DNA of 64,000 nucleotides from Ariolimax columbianus. Taxonomy: Eukaryota > Mollusca > Gastropoda > Stylommatophora > Arionidae. The first letter of the stretch is position 1. Each line of letters opens with the position of its first letter. Shown here one piece after another: positions 1 through 12,760 of the stretch. The DNA is taken from NCBI GenBank assembly GCA_036924085.1, contig JAVGWX010000007.1, forward strand, positions 97,606,141-97,670,140, read 5' to 3'. Under the pieces are notes generated by a model that made no database searches, had not been told where the DNA came from, and worked only from the letters and a program-made list of their open reading frames with translations. The position numbers were made by a program, and so were the translations under genes.

Positions 1-2075
1 CAACTCGGCATTGTCCTCTAGCAGGTCACACTGACCAACTCGGCATTGTCCTCTAGCAGGTCATACTGACCAACTCGGCATTGTCCTCTAGCAGGTCACA
101 CTGACCAACTCGGCATTGTCCTCTAGCAGGTCACACTGACCAACTCGGCATTGTCCTCTAGCAGGTCACACTGACCAACTCAGCATTGTCCTCCAGCAGG
201 TCATACTGGCTGATTCGGCACTGACCTCTAGCAGGTCCCACTGACCAACTCGGCATTGTCCTCTAGCAGGTCACACTGACCATCTCGGCATTGACCCCTA
301 GCAGGTCACACTGACCAACTCGGCATTGTCCTCTAGTAGGTCACACTGACCAACTCAGCATTGTCCTCTAGCAGGTCACACTGACCAACTCGGCATTGTC
401 ATCTAGTAAGTCACACTGACCAACTCAGCATTGTCCTCTAGCAGGTCACACTGACCAACTCGGCATTGTCCTCCAGAAGGTCATACTGGTTGACTCGGCA
501 TTGTCTTCTACTAGGTCATACTGACCAACTCGGCATTGACCTCTAGCAGGTCACACTGACCAACTCGGCATTGTCCTCCAGGAGGTCATACTGACCAACT
601 CGGCATTGTCCTGTAGCAGGTCACACTGACCAACTCGGCATTGTCCTATAGTAGGTCATACTGACCAACTCAGCATTGTCCTCTAGCAGGTCACACTGAC
701 CAACTCGGCATTGTCCTCTAGTAGGTCACACTGACTAACTCGGCATTGTCCTCCAGCAGGTCACACTGACCAACTCGGCATTGTCCTCCAGCAGGTCATA
801 CTGACCAACTCGGCATTGTCCTCTAGCAGGTCACACTGACCAACTCGGCATTGTCCTCTAGCAGGTCAGACTGACCAACTCGGCATTGTCCTCTAGCAGG
901 TCATACTGACCAACTCGGAATTGTTCTCTAGTAGGTCACACTGACCAACTCGGCATTGTCCTCTAGCAGGTCACACTGACCAACTCGGCATTGTTCTCTA
1001 GCAGGTAACACTGACCAACTCGACATTGTCTTCTGCTAGGTCATACTGACCAACTCGGCATTGTCCTCTAGCAGGTCACACCGACCAACTCGGCATTGTC
1101 CTCTAGCAAGTCAAACTGACGAACTCGGCATTGTCCTCCAGAAGGTCATACTGGTCGACTCGGCATTGTCTTCTACTAGGTCATACTGACCAACTCAGCA
1201 TTGACCTCTAGCAGGTCACACTGACCAACTCGGCATTGTCCTTTAGCAGGTCACACTGACCAACTCGGCATTGACCTCTAGCAGGTCACACTGACCAACT
1301 CGGCTTGTCCTCTAGCAGGTCACACTGACCAACTCGGCATTGTCCTCTAGCAGGTCACACTGACTAACTCGGCATTGTCCTCTAGCAGGTCACACTGACC
1401 AACTCGGCATTGTCCTCTAGCAGGTCACACTGACTAACTCGGCATTGTCCTCTAGTAGGTCACACTGACCAACTCGGCATTGTCCTCTAGCAGGTCACAC
1501 TGACCAACTCGGCATTATCCTCTAGCAGGTCACACTGATTAACTCGGCATTGTCCTCCAGCAAGTCATACTGGCCGACTCGGCACTGACCTCTAGCAGGT
1601 CACACTGACCAACTCGGCATTGTCCTCTAGCAGATCACACTGACAAACTCGGCCTTGTCCTCGAGCAGGTCACACTGACCAACTCGTTGTCGTCCAGCAG
1701 GTCATACTGACCAACTCAGCATTGACCTCTAGCCGGTCACACTGACCAACTCGGTATTGTCCTCTAGCAGGTCACACTGACCATCTCGGCATTGTCCTCT
1801 AGCAGTTCACACTGACCAACTCGGCATTGTCCTCCAGCAGGTCACACCGACAAACTCGGCATTGTCCTCTAGAAGGTCACACTGACCAACCTGGCATTGA
1901 CCTCTAGAAGGTCACACTTACCAACTCGTCGTTGTCCTCCAGCAGGTCACACTGACAAACTCGGCAAGGTCCTGTAGAAGGTCACACTGACCAACCTGGC
2001 ATTGTCCTCTAGCAGGTCACACTGACAAACTCGGCATTGTCCTCTAGCAGGTCACACAGACCAACTCGCCAGGTC
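1..2075. repeat. 35-bp minisatellite, about 59 copies
   Basis: Head-to-tail copies of a 35-bp unit with the core word aactcggcattgtcctctag, starting at the window edge, so the full array is longer. Copies differ by point changes (tcctcta/tcctcca, cacactg/catactg). Divergence rises towards the right end (about 1680-2075), where indels also appear, as expected for an old array edge. No spacers are present and no frame stays open. Confidence 0.97.
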
Positions 2076-2111
2076 AAGTTGTTTGTAGGAAATTCCGTCT
2101 AGACGTGTCCC

Positions 2112-2856
2112 CTTCTCTGCAACTGGTGTGCCTACATTAGGTGTCTTGGATAGTCGGTCTGTTTGCCCCTCTCCACTTCTCAACTGGTGTGCCTACATTA
2201 GGTGTCTTGGATAGTCGGTCTGTTTGCCCCTCTCCACTTCTGCAACTGGTGTGCCTACATTAGGTGTCTTGGATAGTCGGTTTGTTTGCCCCTCTCCACT
2301 TCTTAACTGGTGTGCCTACACTAGGTGTCTTGGATAGTCGGTCTGTTTGCCCCTCTCCACTTCTGCAACTGGTGTGCCTACATTAGGTGTCTTGGATCGT
2401 TGGTCTGTTTGCCCCTCTCCACTTCTCAACTGGTGTGCCTACATTAGGATTCTTGGATCGTTGGTCTGTTTGCCCCTCTCCACTTCTCAACTGGTGTGCC
2501 CACATTAGGTGTCTTGGATCGTTGGTCTGTTTGCCCCTCTCCACTTCTCAACTGGTGTGCCCTTATTAGGTGTCTTGGATCGTTGGTCTGTTTGCCCCTC
2601 TCCACTTCTCAACTGGTATGCCCACATTAGGTGTCTTGGATCGTTGGTCTGTTTGCCCCTCTCCACTTCTCAACTGGTGTGCCCACATTAGGTGTCTTGG
2701 ATCGTTGGTCTGTTTGCCCCTCTCCACTTCTCAACTGGTGTTCCCACATTAGGTGTTTTGGATCGTCGGTCTGTTTGCCCCTCTCCACTTCTCAACTGGT
2801 GTGCCCACATTAGGTGTCTTGGATCGTTGGTCTGTTTGCCCCTCTCCACTTCTGCT
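2112..2856. repeat. 61-bp minisatellite, about 12 copies
   Basis: Direct repeats of a 61-bp unit with the core ctggtgtgcctacattagg. Since 61 is not a multiple of 3, three units make one 61-codon cycle, which produces the overlapping 60-residue open frames seen here. Those frames are repeat artefacts. Early units have ggatagtcgg and later ones ggatcgttgg, so the array grew in two phases. Confidence 0.96.
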
Positions 2857-3861
2857 GCAACGCTCCTTCTGCTCTAGGAAGAGTGGAGGGGGTGCTATAC
2901 CAAGTAGAGGGTATAATTGATCAACATGGGTTGGGTTCAAACACCAAGTCACTATCTGGGCTGTCTCGTGTGAAAGCAACATCGTCATGCTTGGCGTATG
3001 TGGATCATTCCCATACCGGTGCAGCGAATTCCGGGGCAGACAAACACAGAGCAAGTGTCGATATCCAGAGGACAGAGGCATGGACACTTCATGTTGTGTC
3101 GGGAATACTGCCAATAATGTTAGTCATCGCACAGATGTTCATGTTGGTGTCTTGTTAATGTGCCTTGAAGAACAGTGTGCGTTCTAGTTTAGCAACGTTG
3201 TACAATGCCATTTTTTTTGCATTGCATAATTTTGTTGTTGTTGCTGCTAATTAGCCGACGTAAAAAACGCCTGTTTTGAAGTAGGCAATTAACTAGTGTT
3301 GTAAGACCTCAATCTCTTGTGAATTTGTATATCTTGTTAAGTAGTTTTCTATGGTGCATAGGTCAACAAATGCCAGACAGACGATTTCGTTTCGTTCAAA
3401 TCCATCTTCGATTAGTTGGATCAGATTCTGAATTTTATGACATCACGATTTTCAAGGCCTGTTAGTACGTCGGGTCCTTATCTTATCGGATTACAGTCCT
3501 GCTTCTACACTCTACCAATGATCAATATTTCTTTAACAAAAAAGAATATCAGAGAGAAGAAAGCACATTCAATTTGAATATCTTTGTTTATTCAATAATA
3601 CAAATAATGAAACAGAATTCACATGAAAACATCATATTATATTATAAGGCAGATTCGTTCATCGGAAGCCATAATTATTAATAAAAAGTAGCAAAACAAA
3701 TTTTAACTTCCGTATTTTTCGACGTCATTGGCTTATTATTTTAATGTATAAATCATACTTAGTTAAAGTAGGAAATTAAAAAAAGTATGTTTACACATTT
3801 TAGAGATGTAGCCACACAAATTCTTTCTCGTATCAGCAGACATGAATGAGTAGATACGTCT
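2857..3861. other. single-copy non-coding stretch
   Basis: AT-rich DNA between two arrays. Short open frames at 2814-3187 run out of the 61-bp array and show no recognisable domain. No splice-bounded exon, promoter or RNA gene was recognised. Confidence 0.6.
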
Positions 3862-5862
3862 CATATCGGCAGACTAGTGTAAACAATTTCCATATTGGCA
3901 GACTAGGGCAAACAATTCCCATATTGGCAGACTAGAGCAAACAATTCCCATATCGGCAGACTAGGGCAAACAATTTCCATATCGGCAGACTAGTGTAAAC
4001 AATTTTCATATCGGCAGACTAGTGTAAACAATTTTCATATCGGCAGACTAGTGTAAACAATTTCCATATCGGCAGACTAGGGCGAACAATTTCCATATTG
4101 GCAGACTAGGGCAAACAATTCCCATATCGGCAGACTAGTGTAAACAATTCCCATATCGGCAGACTAGGGCAAACATTTTCCATATCGGCAGACTAGTGTA
4201 AACAATTCCCATATCGGCAGACTAGGGCAAACAATTTCCATATTTGGCAGACTAGGGCAAACAATTCCCATATCGGCAGACTAGGGCAAACAATTTCCAT
4301 ATTTGGCAGACTAGGGCAAACAATTCCCATATCGGCAGACTAGGGCAAACAATTTCCATATCGGCAGACTAGTGTAAACAATTTCCATTATGGCAGACTA
4401 GGGCAAACAATTCCCATATCGGCAGACTAGGGCAAACAATTCCCATATCGGCAGACTAGGGCAAACAATTCCCATATCGGCAGACTAGGGCAAACAATTT
4501 CCATATCGGCAGACTAGGGTAAACAATTCCCATATCGGCAGACTAGGGCAAACAATTCCCATATCGGCAGACTAGAGTAAACAATTCCAATAACGGCAGA
4601 CTAGGGCAAACAATTTCCATATTTGGCAGACTAGGGCAAACAATTTCCATATCGGCAGACTAGTGTAAACAATTTCCATTATGGCAGACTAGGGCAAACA
4701 ATTCCCATATCGGCAGACTAGGGCAAACAATTCCCATATCGGCAGACTAGGGCAAACAATTCCCATATCGGCAGACTAGGGCAAACAATTTCCATATCGG
4801 CAGACTAGGGTAAACAATTCCCATATCGGCAGACTAGGGCAAACAATTCCCATATCGGCAGACTAGAGTAAACAATTCCAATAACGGCAGACTAGGGCAA
4901 ACAATTTCCATATTTGGCAGACTAGGGCAAACAATTCCCATATCGGCAGACTAGGGCAAACAATTTCCATATCGGCAGACTAAGGTAAACAATTCCAATA
5001 TCGGCAGACTAGGGCAAACAATTTCCATATCGGCAGACTAGTGTAAACAATTTCCATATTGGCAGACTAGTGTAAACAATTCCCATATCGTCAGACTAGT
5101 GTAAAACATTCCCATACCGGCAGACTAGTGTAAACAATTCCAATATCGGCAGACTAGGGCAAACAATTTCCATTTCGGCAGATTGGGGCAAACAATTTCC
5201 ATATCGGAAGACTAGGCCAAACAATTCCCATATCGCCAAACTAAATTAGATAATTCCCACATCGACAGACTAGGTAAACAATTCTTACATCGGCAGATAA
5301 GGGTAGATAATTCCCGTATCGGCGGATTAGTGTAGACAATTGTCATTTTGACAGACTAGGATAGGTAATTCCAATATTGACAGACTGTTGTAGATAATTC
5401 CCACATTGATAGATTAGGGTAGATAATTCCCATATCGGCAGACTGTTGTAGATTCTTCCCATATTGATAGATTATGGTAGATAATTCTCATATCGGCAGA
5501 CTATTGTAGAAAATCCCCATATTGACAGATTAGGGTAGATAATTCCCATATCGGCAGACTATTGTAGATAATTCCCATATTGACCGATTAGGGTAGATAA
5601 TTCCCATATCGGCAGACTATGTAGATAATTTCCATATTGACACACTATTGTAGATAATTCCCATATCGGAAGACTATTGTAGATAATTCCCATATTGACA
5701 GACTATTGTAGATAATTCCCATATCGGCAGACTAAGGTAGATAATTCCCATAATGACAGACTATTGTAGATAATTCCCATATTGACAGACTATTGTAGAT
5801 AATTCCCATATTGACAGACTAGGGTAGATAATTCCCATATCGACAGACTAAGGTAGATAATT
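3862..5862. repeat. 29-bp minisatellite with two subfamilies and a higher-order repeat
   Basis: About 69 copies of a 29-bp unit with the core catatcggcagactagggc. From about 5250 rightwards the sequence changes to a diverged subfamily (cagactattgtagataattc) of the same period. In the middle, a block starting at the rare variant ccattatggcag (4385) is copied again at 4676. That is a 291-bp, ten-unit higher-order duplication. Confidence 0.96.
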
Positions 5863-6249
5863 TCCTGAAATTATTTTTAATTCAAATTTCTGGAAAAATA
5901 AAAAAAGATATAAACTTAAAGATGTTATAAATACCGACTTAAAACAAATTAGATCTTTTTTTTTTAGATATCCTACTTCGTTATCTTCCGCTACATTCCA
6001 GGTCTGTGAAACACGTTAGATCAACCGACACTTCTTTTGTTTTCTTTAAATACTGACGCATATCACCTTGTTTACATCTTTGTCACTATCTTAGTGACAA
6101 CATGGTTCTGTCCGGTGTGCACATGTAAGACAACTAACAGATTCAAGCAATGGCTCTGTCCGATGTGCCCACGCAAATCATCTGAAGGGTTAAAGCTATG
6201 ACATAAATATGTGTTTTAATGTATTTTCACGAGTAGTTTTGATTTGGGG
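5863..6249. other. single-copy spacer
   Basis: AT-rich DNA. It contains two loosely similar words around atggctctgtccg/atggttctgtccg (6100-6160), and no gene was recognised. Confidence 0.5.
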
Positions 6250-6665
6250 GAGAGAGGGAGCGGCCTCAGTGGTCTTGATGTAAAAAGGCCGCCTCGGGTT
6301 GGGGCCCTCAGTGGTCTCGAGTTAAGGTGCCCACCTCGGGTGGGGGCCCTCAGTGGTCTCGAGGTAAGGAGCCCGCGGCCCTCAGTGGTCTTGAAGTAAG
6401 GAGCCCGCCTCGGTTGGGGATGCCCTCAGTGGTCTTGAGGTAAGGAGGCCGCCTCGGGTGCCGGAGGTCGCGGATTCGAATCACAGTGGACACCTGGATT
6501 TTTCACGGGGATCTTCTGGTAAAAATTCCCCTGAACTCTAAGTGATGAGATCGGATTTCCGTGTTCAGTATCGAACACATTAAAATCCCTTGGCATATAG
6601 AAATTTAAAAATTTGTAAGCTTAACAACCATTTTTTTCATAAAAATCTACCCAAATTATTTTGCT
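6250..6665 (+). mobile_element. tRNA-derived SINE (family A) with five tandem A-box arms
   Basis: A tRNA-like head has a polymerase III B-box-like ggattcgaatc at 6472-6482. The A-box arm (cagtggtctcgaggtaagg type) occurs five times, starting near 6267, 6309, 6351, 6382 and 6427. The body after the B box (ttcacggggatcttctggta) and the 3' part ending near aaatctacccaaattatt match a second, minus-strand copy at 13685-13945, which has only one A-box arm. The tandem head is therefore a change specific to this copy. Confidence 0.8.
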
Positions 6666-6801
6666 CGCTCGTACCTTCCCTCAGATCTAGTAAGCCTCAG
6701 GAAGTTTTTTAAATACCTACTACGTATAGCAGAAGCCTTTGGCTATCTGGCAACAGACATTCACATGCCTGCTTGAATACCAGGATTCTAAATATTCCAA
6801 G

Positions 6802-6995
6802 TGTGGCAGAGTTTAGGTTTAGCTGAGTAGTTACTTATGTAAAGAGTTAGAACATGTATACCACGACAGGACTTCACACAGTAAATAACACAGTAAACAC
6901 TCTCCTGTCATAACACAAACACTTTATCGTTTAATATGGAAATCAACAGAAACAATATTAACAACAAAAACAAAATACATCTAAGTTAATACATC

Positions 6996-7066
<71 letters not shown>

Positions 7067-8077
7067 AACTGCAGCGGAGGTTTTAACCACTAGCTTTTGA
7101 TATTTCCACCAAAGTAACCCAGCTCTCCCAGCTGCACTTTCCTTATCTGCACACTCAACACACAATCACAAACTCGTCCTCACGATCGTATTACGTACTC
7201 AGTCGCTATGTGCATTCACATACAATCAGATCACCTTCAGTTAGGTGATCTGCACATCCACATACAATCGGTTCACGTATGTTCAGGCGATTAGAACACG
7301 TCACTTATAGTCGGATCACGTACTCACTTGTGGTCACATACTCAATCGATCTGTGCATACGCATACCACATACATTCAGATCTCCTGCTTATGCGATCTG
7401 TACATTCACAATGACTTCGATCACTTCACGTATTCCCACAAATAGGTACATTTATATATAATTAGATCACGCATCGCTCACTAGGTGTCCTGAAGTACAA
7501 CACACATTCAGATCTCTTATTGTTCACATGGTGTCCAACATAAACACCTTTAGAGCGACTGACCAAAACTCGAGGTGTATGCTGGTTCCGTCACCTTGCA
7601 AACTCAGTCTCACTCTCAGACCACTAACAGCTTCCGTCACTCTCCTAGCCAGTCTGTTTGAGTTCATCTTTGTCGAGTATTTTATAGCCTCAAGCAACAT
7701 CATGGATGTCCAATGGTCTAATCACTCTAATTTGTTACTACCCCCAACTAGTTGTTATTGGATGAATAACCCCGAAACCCTGTCACTAAATGTCGCAGCC
7801 GGTCGTGGCGGTCTCTGACTGTCACCAACCCCCTGCTACGCTAAATCGGAACGCCAGAGTGGTCAGCTCCGAACTCCTACCTCAGCTCCAAACACACCCC
7901 CCCCCCCCCCTTTCCATGTACCAGAGAAAGACGTCCACGTAAAACCCTCGTTTTCTTTGTCGACCTTGTGCCGAGACGGTGGTTGAACTTGGCACGCAGT
8001 CAGGCAATCTTTGTTCTCAGAGTCGCCGCCCCAAACTCCCCTGGCCTAAACGCCCATGCTCCATGTGAACTGTTACA
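6802..8077 (+). mobile_element. solo LTR, copy 1 (family with TGTGG...TGTTACA ends)
   Basis: A 1276-bp element begins TGTGGCAGAG and ends CTGTTACA. It is flanked by the 4-bp direct repeat CAAG (6798-6801 and 8078-8081). The whole length aligns with the inverted copy at 15408-19355, which has its own target-site duplication. TG...CA ends, TGT/ACA terminal pairing and a short target duplication are typical of LTR retrotransposons. No internal gag/pol lies next to it, hence a solo LTR. Open frames inside (7279-7461, 7528-7818) show no protein homology. Confidence 0.85.
6997..7064. repeat. (AT)n microsatellite inside solo LTR copy 1
   Basis: About 34 AT dinucleotides. The matching place in LTR copy 2 (about 19110-19160) has a shorter, interrupted TA-rich tract, so this run expanded after the copies separated. 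Confidence 0.97.
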
Positions 8078-8081
8078 CAAG

Positions 8082-9600
8082 CTGTGATTTTGAACTTCTA
8101 CAGCATTTTCATTTGTCAAAAGTCCCTGCCAACGACTTTTTGATCGAAATGCAATTTGTTATTTGTGTATTCTGTCCATGAAAAAAATGGACACACAATT
8201 ATTTATGTTATTAATTTTATTCCTTAGATTTGTTGTTTTTAAGTTAAAAATGTGAACTTCCATTCATTCGCCATTCTTCCTGCCTATATGTGCCGGCCCA
8301 TATGTGCGTGCCCACGCCTTCTTTCAAATACTTTATTCAAACACCCAGTACCTCACAATAAATGTGCACTGAACACTACACAGGTTTGCAATTGAAAGAT
8401 TGAGCAATGACATTTTGTCGATTTCACCATATAATGGAATACTGTCACATCGATAAGGTTACTATACAAAACGTGTATGGAACACCATCAGCTCATAATC
8501 CTGTGAAAGTGAATATTTCGATGACCTAAAGAGTATATCGATTTGTGTTGAGCTCATGACATGTGTTTAAACAGTAAACACTTGAGGCCGATACGGGAAA
8601 GGTTAGTGTTTTCTGTCTATTTCTCAAATGTCTGCTGGTTCTGATGTCAGTCATTAGAGCACTGGTGTTATTTTCTGTCAAACTGTACTTTAGAAGGCAT
8701 GATTACAGTTCAACTAAAAGCCATTCCTATTCAACTTTAATGTCACGTTCCATCAGAACATTTCAAGTGGTATTTGATATGTCTCTGTTTTCACTAGGGC
8801 AGTCGTGTTTAACCTTTTCGTTGCTGCGGAGTTCCTTTAAATATCTTTTGTTGTATCTGACACCCAAAATATTCCATATTTAAAAATGTTCAGGAATGAA
8901 ATATCTGTGTGTTTACAATACTAAACAATGTATGCAATTGAAAATGATTATGTAAATATGTGGTTAATAAACAGGAAAACATGTTAAAATGTAAATAATA
9001 TTTAATCGTATCTGCTAATTTGAATGAATTATCCACATCTGTAACTCACCGTACACATATATAGTCAACATGCATTCATTTTTACACGTGGCAGGGTCAC
9101 GTGGATCCAAGCATGGATCCCGGTCCAAGGACCCTTTGAAAGCAAATTGTTCCTGTTTTTATTCCGATTTAAATAGGTCACTCTCAACCAGGCAGACAGA
9201 AATAAAAGAGATGGGTTAGTAACAATATGCTAATTAGAAGTTCAGACACCGTTTAAATGTATCTCTGGCAATCCGAACAAAAGATGACCTTTGTTCAAGT
9301 CTTCAACTTGGCAAGCTGTAACTTGTTCTCCTTTAAGATATCAGTTCAGCTTCTTTAAATGACGGGATATCTGACAGATATGCTAATTTTACCAACCAGG
9401 AGAAATCTGTCAAACGATTGCAGCTCTATCAGGAATATTCTTTCCTGTCTCTAAATTCCCCTAAACGAGACAAAACTTGACCTAGACATAGACAACGAAC
9501 TTCACAGTGCAAAAAAAGGTTAATAGTGATCATTGTCTATATCTTTGCAAAGCTGCTAAAGGAGTGTTGAAATAATTGATTTGCTTTTTTTTTTTATAAA
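8082..9600. other. AT-rich non-coding stretch
   Basis: No array, exon or element end was recognised. An open frame at 8644-8883 has no domain signature. A near-palindrome around gtggatccaagcatggatcc (9101-9120) is the only local structure noticed. Confidence 0.5.
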
Positions 9601-9639
9601 ATTAATAATTTTGACTGAATCATTTAATGTCTGTTTTAG

Positions 9640-10440
9640 TTTTTCTGGTATCTTCTTAGTAACTAATGCTTCCCTGTGTATTCATCAACGGTACCAAGTC
9701 ATTGACGGTATGATCTGGTGTTGCAAGTCCAGCAAGTATTCCAGACATTTTCATGTCTGTGCTAATTCCAGCGCATTTTATCTAATGATGTAGTAAACTC
9801 GTTAAAGCTGTTAAATACTTCTTCAGCCGTAGTGTACATCAAGGAGGAGATAATCAGTAAGTCTTCGACAATATTTTTCTGGTGCTCACATCTAGCTTGG
9901 AACAATAAAGTTGCTTTCTTTATGTGTTTGTGCTTTGTTCCAGTTCCAGGGAACAATAAGGGGGACATGCGAACTCTTTTAAATAAGTGTCTTTGACGTT
10001 GGCTGACAATCCGTCCATTCGTTTCGTAACTGTGTCATTTGATAAAGGTATTAAGGAAAGGTCTTTCGCATCTTTCTCGTTGATCAAAGCAGAAACCCTG
10101 ATTTGTACAATTGATAATATATGCTCTTCTGCTACTGTGTGCAGTTTTCCGGTATTTGCTATTGAGCAGCTTCAAGTAAGGTGTTCACTACATTTTCATT
10201 GTTACACTAGTCGCATTCTGGTTTGTTAACATTATCTTATTTTCCCAAATCTCGATCTACTTCCTTTTGGGAAAATCGATGCTCTTTGAGCCCTGATCTT
10301 TGTACTTTCTATTGAGTTGTCTTCGCAATTTGGACAATTGTATGTCCTCGTTTAACAATTTGTCAGAGCATAACACGCACTGAGGTAAATGATTATCTTC
10401 TGGGCTTATGCACGTGAAGTCAATCGATAGACACACCATG
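9640..10440 (-). pseudogene. hAT transposase fossil (ZBED5-like/Buster type)
   Basis: Read on the minus strand from 10440 down, broken pieces follow the order of ZBED5-like hAT proteins. First is a cysteine pair with KLRRQL (PQCVLC, about 10380). Then come TGKLHTVAEEH (about 10150) and LSLIPLSNDTV with KRMDGLS (about 10040). Last are TTAEEVFNSFNEF (about 9820) and CAGISTD (about 9770), which resembles the catalytic-region C.G.CTDGA motif. The pieces are in different frames with stops between them and DGA is degraded, so it cannot encode an active transposase. SINE B abuts its 5' side. The family call rests on motif memory only. Confidence 0.7.
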
Positions 10441-10444
10441 CTAA

Positions 10445-10760
10445 ACCGGCAGGATTCTGTGGCAAAGGGGTTAAACCGTCGGCCTCGTGATCAGGGGGTG
10501 TGGGTTCGACTCCGGACTCTGTCGTCTTTTTCACGGGTGCTTTATGTAGAGTCCCCTGCATCTTGTAGTCGCTCCCTAGTAGTCTTGTCCTTGACTTGCC
10601 ACTGGGGCCGGGCGACTCAAGACGAGTGAGGTTAAAAAGTAGCGTAGTTAAGCCTTACTAAAAATAGCGCAAATCAATTATGTCCATCATCGTCTGCGAT
10701 GGACGGCGGCCTTTGCCTGGCCTTGCTATGACAGCAGCGCTTGTTAAGATGACTGGATGA
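10445..10760 (+). mobile_element. tRNA-derived SINE (family B)
   Basis: The head has an A-box-like tggcaaaggggttaa and a B-box ggttcgactcc at 10503-10513, at tRNA-like spacing. The body contains ttttcacgggtgctttatg. A short hairpin, gtccatcatcgtctgcgatggac minus a few loop bases, lies near 10680-10705. The head differs from family A, and the 3' limit is uncertain. Confidence 0.7.
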
Positions 10761-11935
10761 AACTACATTATTGCGTTGACCAGGATGCACTTCCATCATC
10801 ATTATCAGTACGTTTACGTCTCAAATTCAGCCAGCGTTCCATCCTGAGGCTCAGTCAAAATGTATTTTAGATTAAATTCAAAAGCATTTTATTTATTCTA
10901 TTTTACCCAAGATCCTCTCGGCCAATCATCTTACCGAGTTTTTCGCTTCTAGCGATTTAGGACACGATCAATCAAGCCGCTTGTTCTAATTTATCCGACC
11001 ACGGGAAACTGGTCCTTATCTTCCAGAAGGGTATTTTGACTCCGCCTGGTCAGCATCTTTTGATAAATGTGTCTATTGTGACAAGTATAAACTGAGTGTC
11101 TGTTGGGTTAAAAATTTCTTGGAAATACTTTTTTCCGTCCTGTTTGTCTTGCCTACTTGTTAAACTTTCGTAATCTCTTATTTTCATTAAAGATTGAAGT
11201 AGGAATTAACACCTATCTTTTAATCTCATTGCTTGATACTTTTTTTTGTAAACCATTCGATGTGTGCATGTTGATATTCTCCATAATTTGTACGTGATTT
11301 CGCTTTCGCAATTGTTATTACATATTTCGTATTTAGTTTTGCCTTTTAATAACTAATATAATCTTACACAGAATCTTGGATGTTAGAAAATATTTGTCTG
11401 AATTAATTCTTTAACTTCAGAATTCCACCAAGCTGTTTTTTTTCTTTATTTGCCTTGTCCTTTTGTTACATATTTCTTGTTGAGTGTATCCGACATGGAT
11501 ATTTTTTAAATGGTCCATTAACTGCTTGTCTTCAATTGATTTTGTTAGAGTTTTAAAAATCGGTTCACTTCTCAGGCTGTCTTTTCTAATAGCTACCTCT
11601 TCTAATATATTTTAATGTATTATTATTATCAGTAATTTCTTTTCTGATTTTCAGACTTTTCTAATGGGATGTTGTTGGTATCATCATGACAGGTCGACGA
11701 GCAGTATCTAAACAGAGTGTGGGGTTACTGTCCCATTTCTTCTGTGTCGTTTTGGGATTATAAAATAATTCAGAGACACTACTATATCAAGGACGCTTCG
11801 CGTCTACTCATTCTTAAATTGGATCTTTCAGATCTGGGATGGGGGAGGGGGCGAGGGTTACTGTTTGTTACCGGCCACGCCCACGCTCAGTTTATAAATG
11901 TATAAGCTCATCCGTACGACTGTTTTGCTCTAATG
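10761..11935. other. non-coding stretch
   Basis: AT-rich, poly-T-punctuated DNA with no convincing exon or repeat end. The open frame at 11717-11905 has no domain. Confidence 0.5.
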
Positions 11936-12051
11936 AGGTGTCATGAACCTTACCAAGCAATATGAGGTGTCATGAACCTTACCAAGCAATATGGGGTGTC
12001 ATGAACCTTACCAAGCAATATGAGGTGTCATGAACCTTACCAAGCAATATT
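11936..12051. repeat. 29-bp direct repeat, four copies
   Basis: Four almost identical copies of a 29-bp unit with the core ggtgtcatgaaccttaccaa. It is a young, short array. Confidence 0.95.
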
Positions 12052-12436
12052 TACGTGAGGATATGTGTATCCTGTTCTGCAATTACAATTGTCCATTACA
12101 ATGAGATTCTCCTCCCCAATGGTCCTATTGATATGGTCAGACCGTCACTCATAGAATTCACTTCCCTCGTCTTTATTGTGGCTCGTATTGTATGGACAGA
12201 AGAACTGATTTATTGTTGTTTCATTTCCACTTTCGACTACTTATATCCGTATTCGTCTTTCACCGATGTATTATGTTGATAAAATTAACTTTGCTTTCTC
12301 TGAAAATTAACGAGAATCTACACCATGTTTACTTCTTTCCTTCGTGTGTCTGCCTCTCTTTACTAGTAAATAATTGTTTGGGTCTCCGTGAAGTTATGTC
12401 CCTTTTTTCTTATATTTGCTGGATGTAAAATGTAAA

Positions 12437-12760
12437 TACGAGGAGTGTTCAAATAAAACCGGATCAAACTGCAACAAGTGAAAGTACGTACGATGCACAT
12501 GATGACGTCACTTCTGGTGTAAACAGAACATACCAACCGTCAAGTTTTCCAAGTGCCATCATCCTCCGACTCATAGTTTCCCCAGCAGACCGTTGAAAAC
12601 ATGGCGGGTGTGATACGGAATCCGTCCAGAGTTGATCAGAGAGAGGTGATTCGGTTTCTAACAGCTGAAGTATGTCGACCAGGTGACATTCATCGCAGAA
12701 TCCAGGCAGTATATGGTGACAACAGTGTGTCGAAGATAACAATGAAGACCTGGACATGAG
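12437..12760 (+). pseudogene. mariner transposon, 5' end and transposase N-terminus only
   Basis: A TA dinucleotide at 12437 is followed by cgaggagtgttcaaataaa, which resembles a mariner terminal inverted repeat. About 160 bp later, at 12601, an ATG opens 52 codons: MAGVIRNPSRVDQ, then EVIRFLTAEVCRPGDIHRR and VYGDNSVSK. This is the layout of the first helix-turn-helix of mariner transposases. The frame stops at 12757 and similarity ends soon after, with no catalytic D,D34D region or 3' inverted repeat. It is a truncated fossil. Confidence 0.75.

Noticed and set aside
1..5862. CRISPR array (35-bp and 29-bp regular repeats)
   Set aside because: Units abut with no unique spacers, there are no cas genes, and the surrounding DNA is eukaryotic.
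7528..7818. A 96-residue protein in the 7.5 kb region
   Set aside because: It lies inside a solo LTR, and the frame is not kept in the second copy of that LTR.
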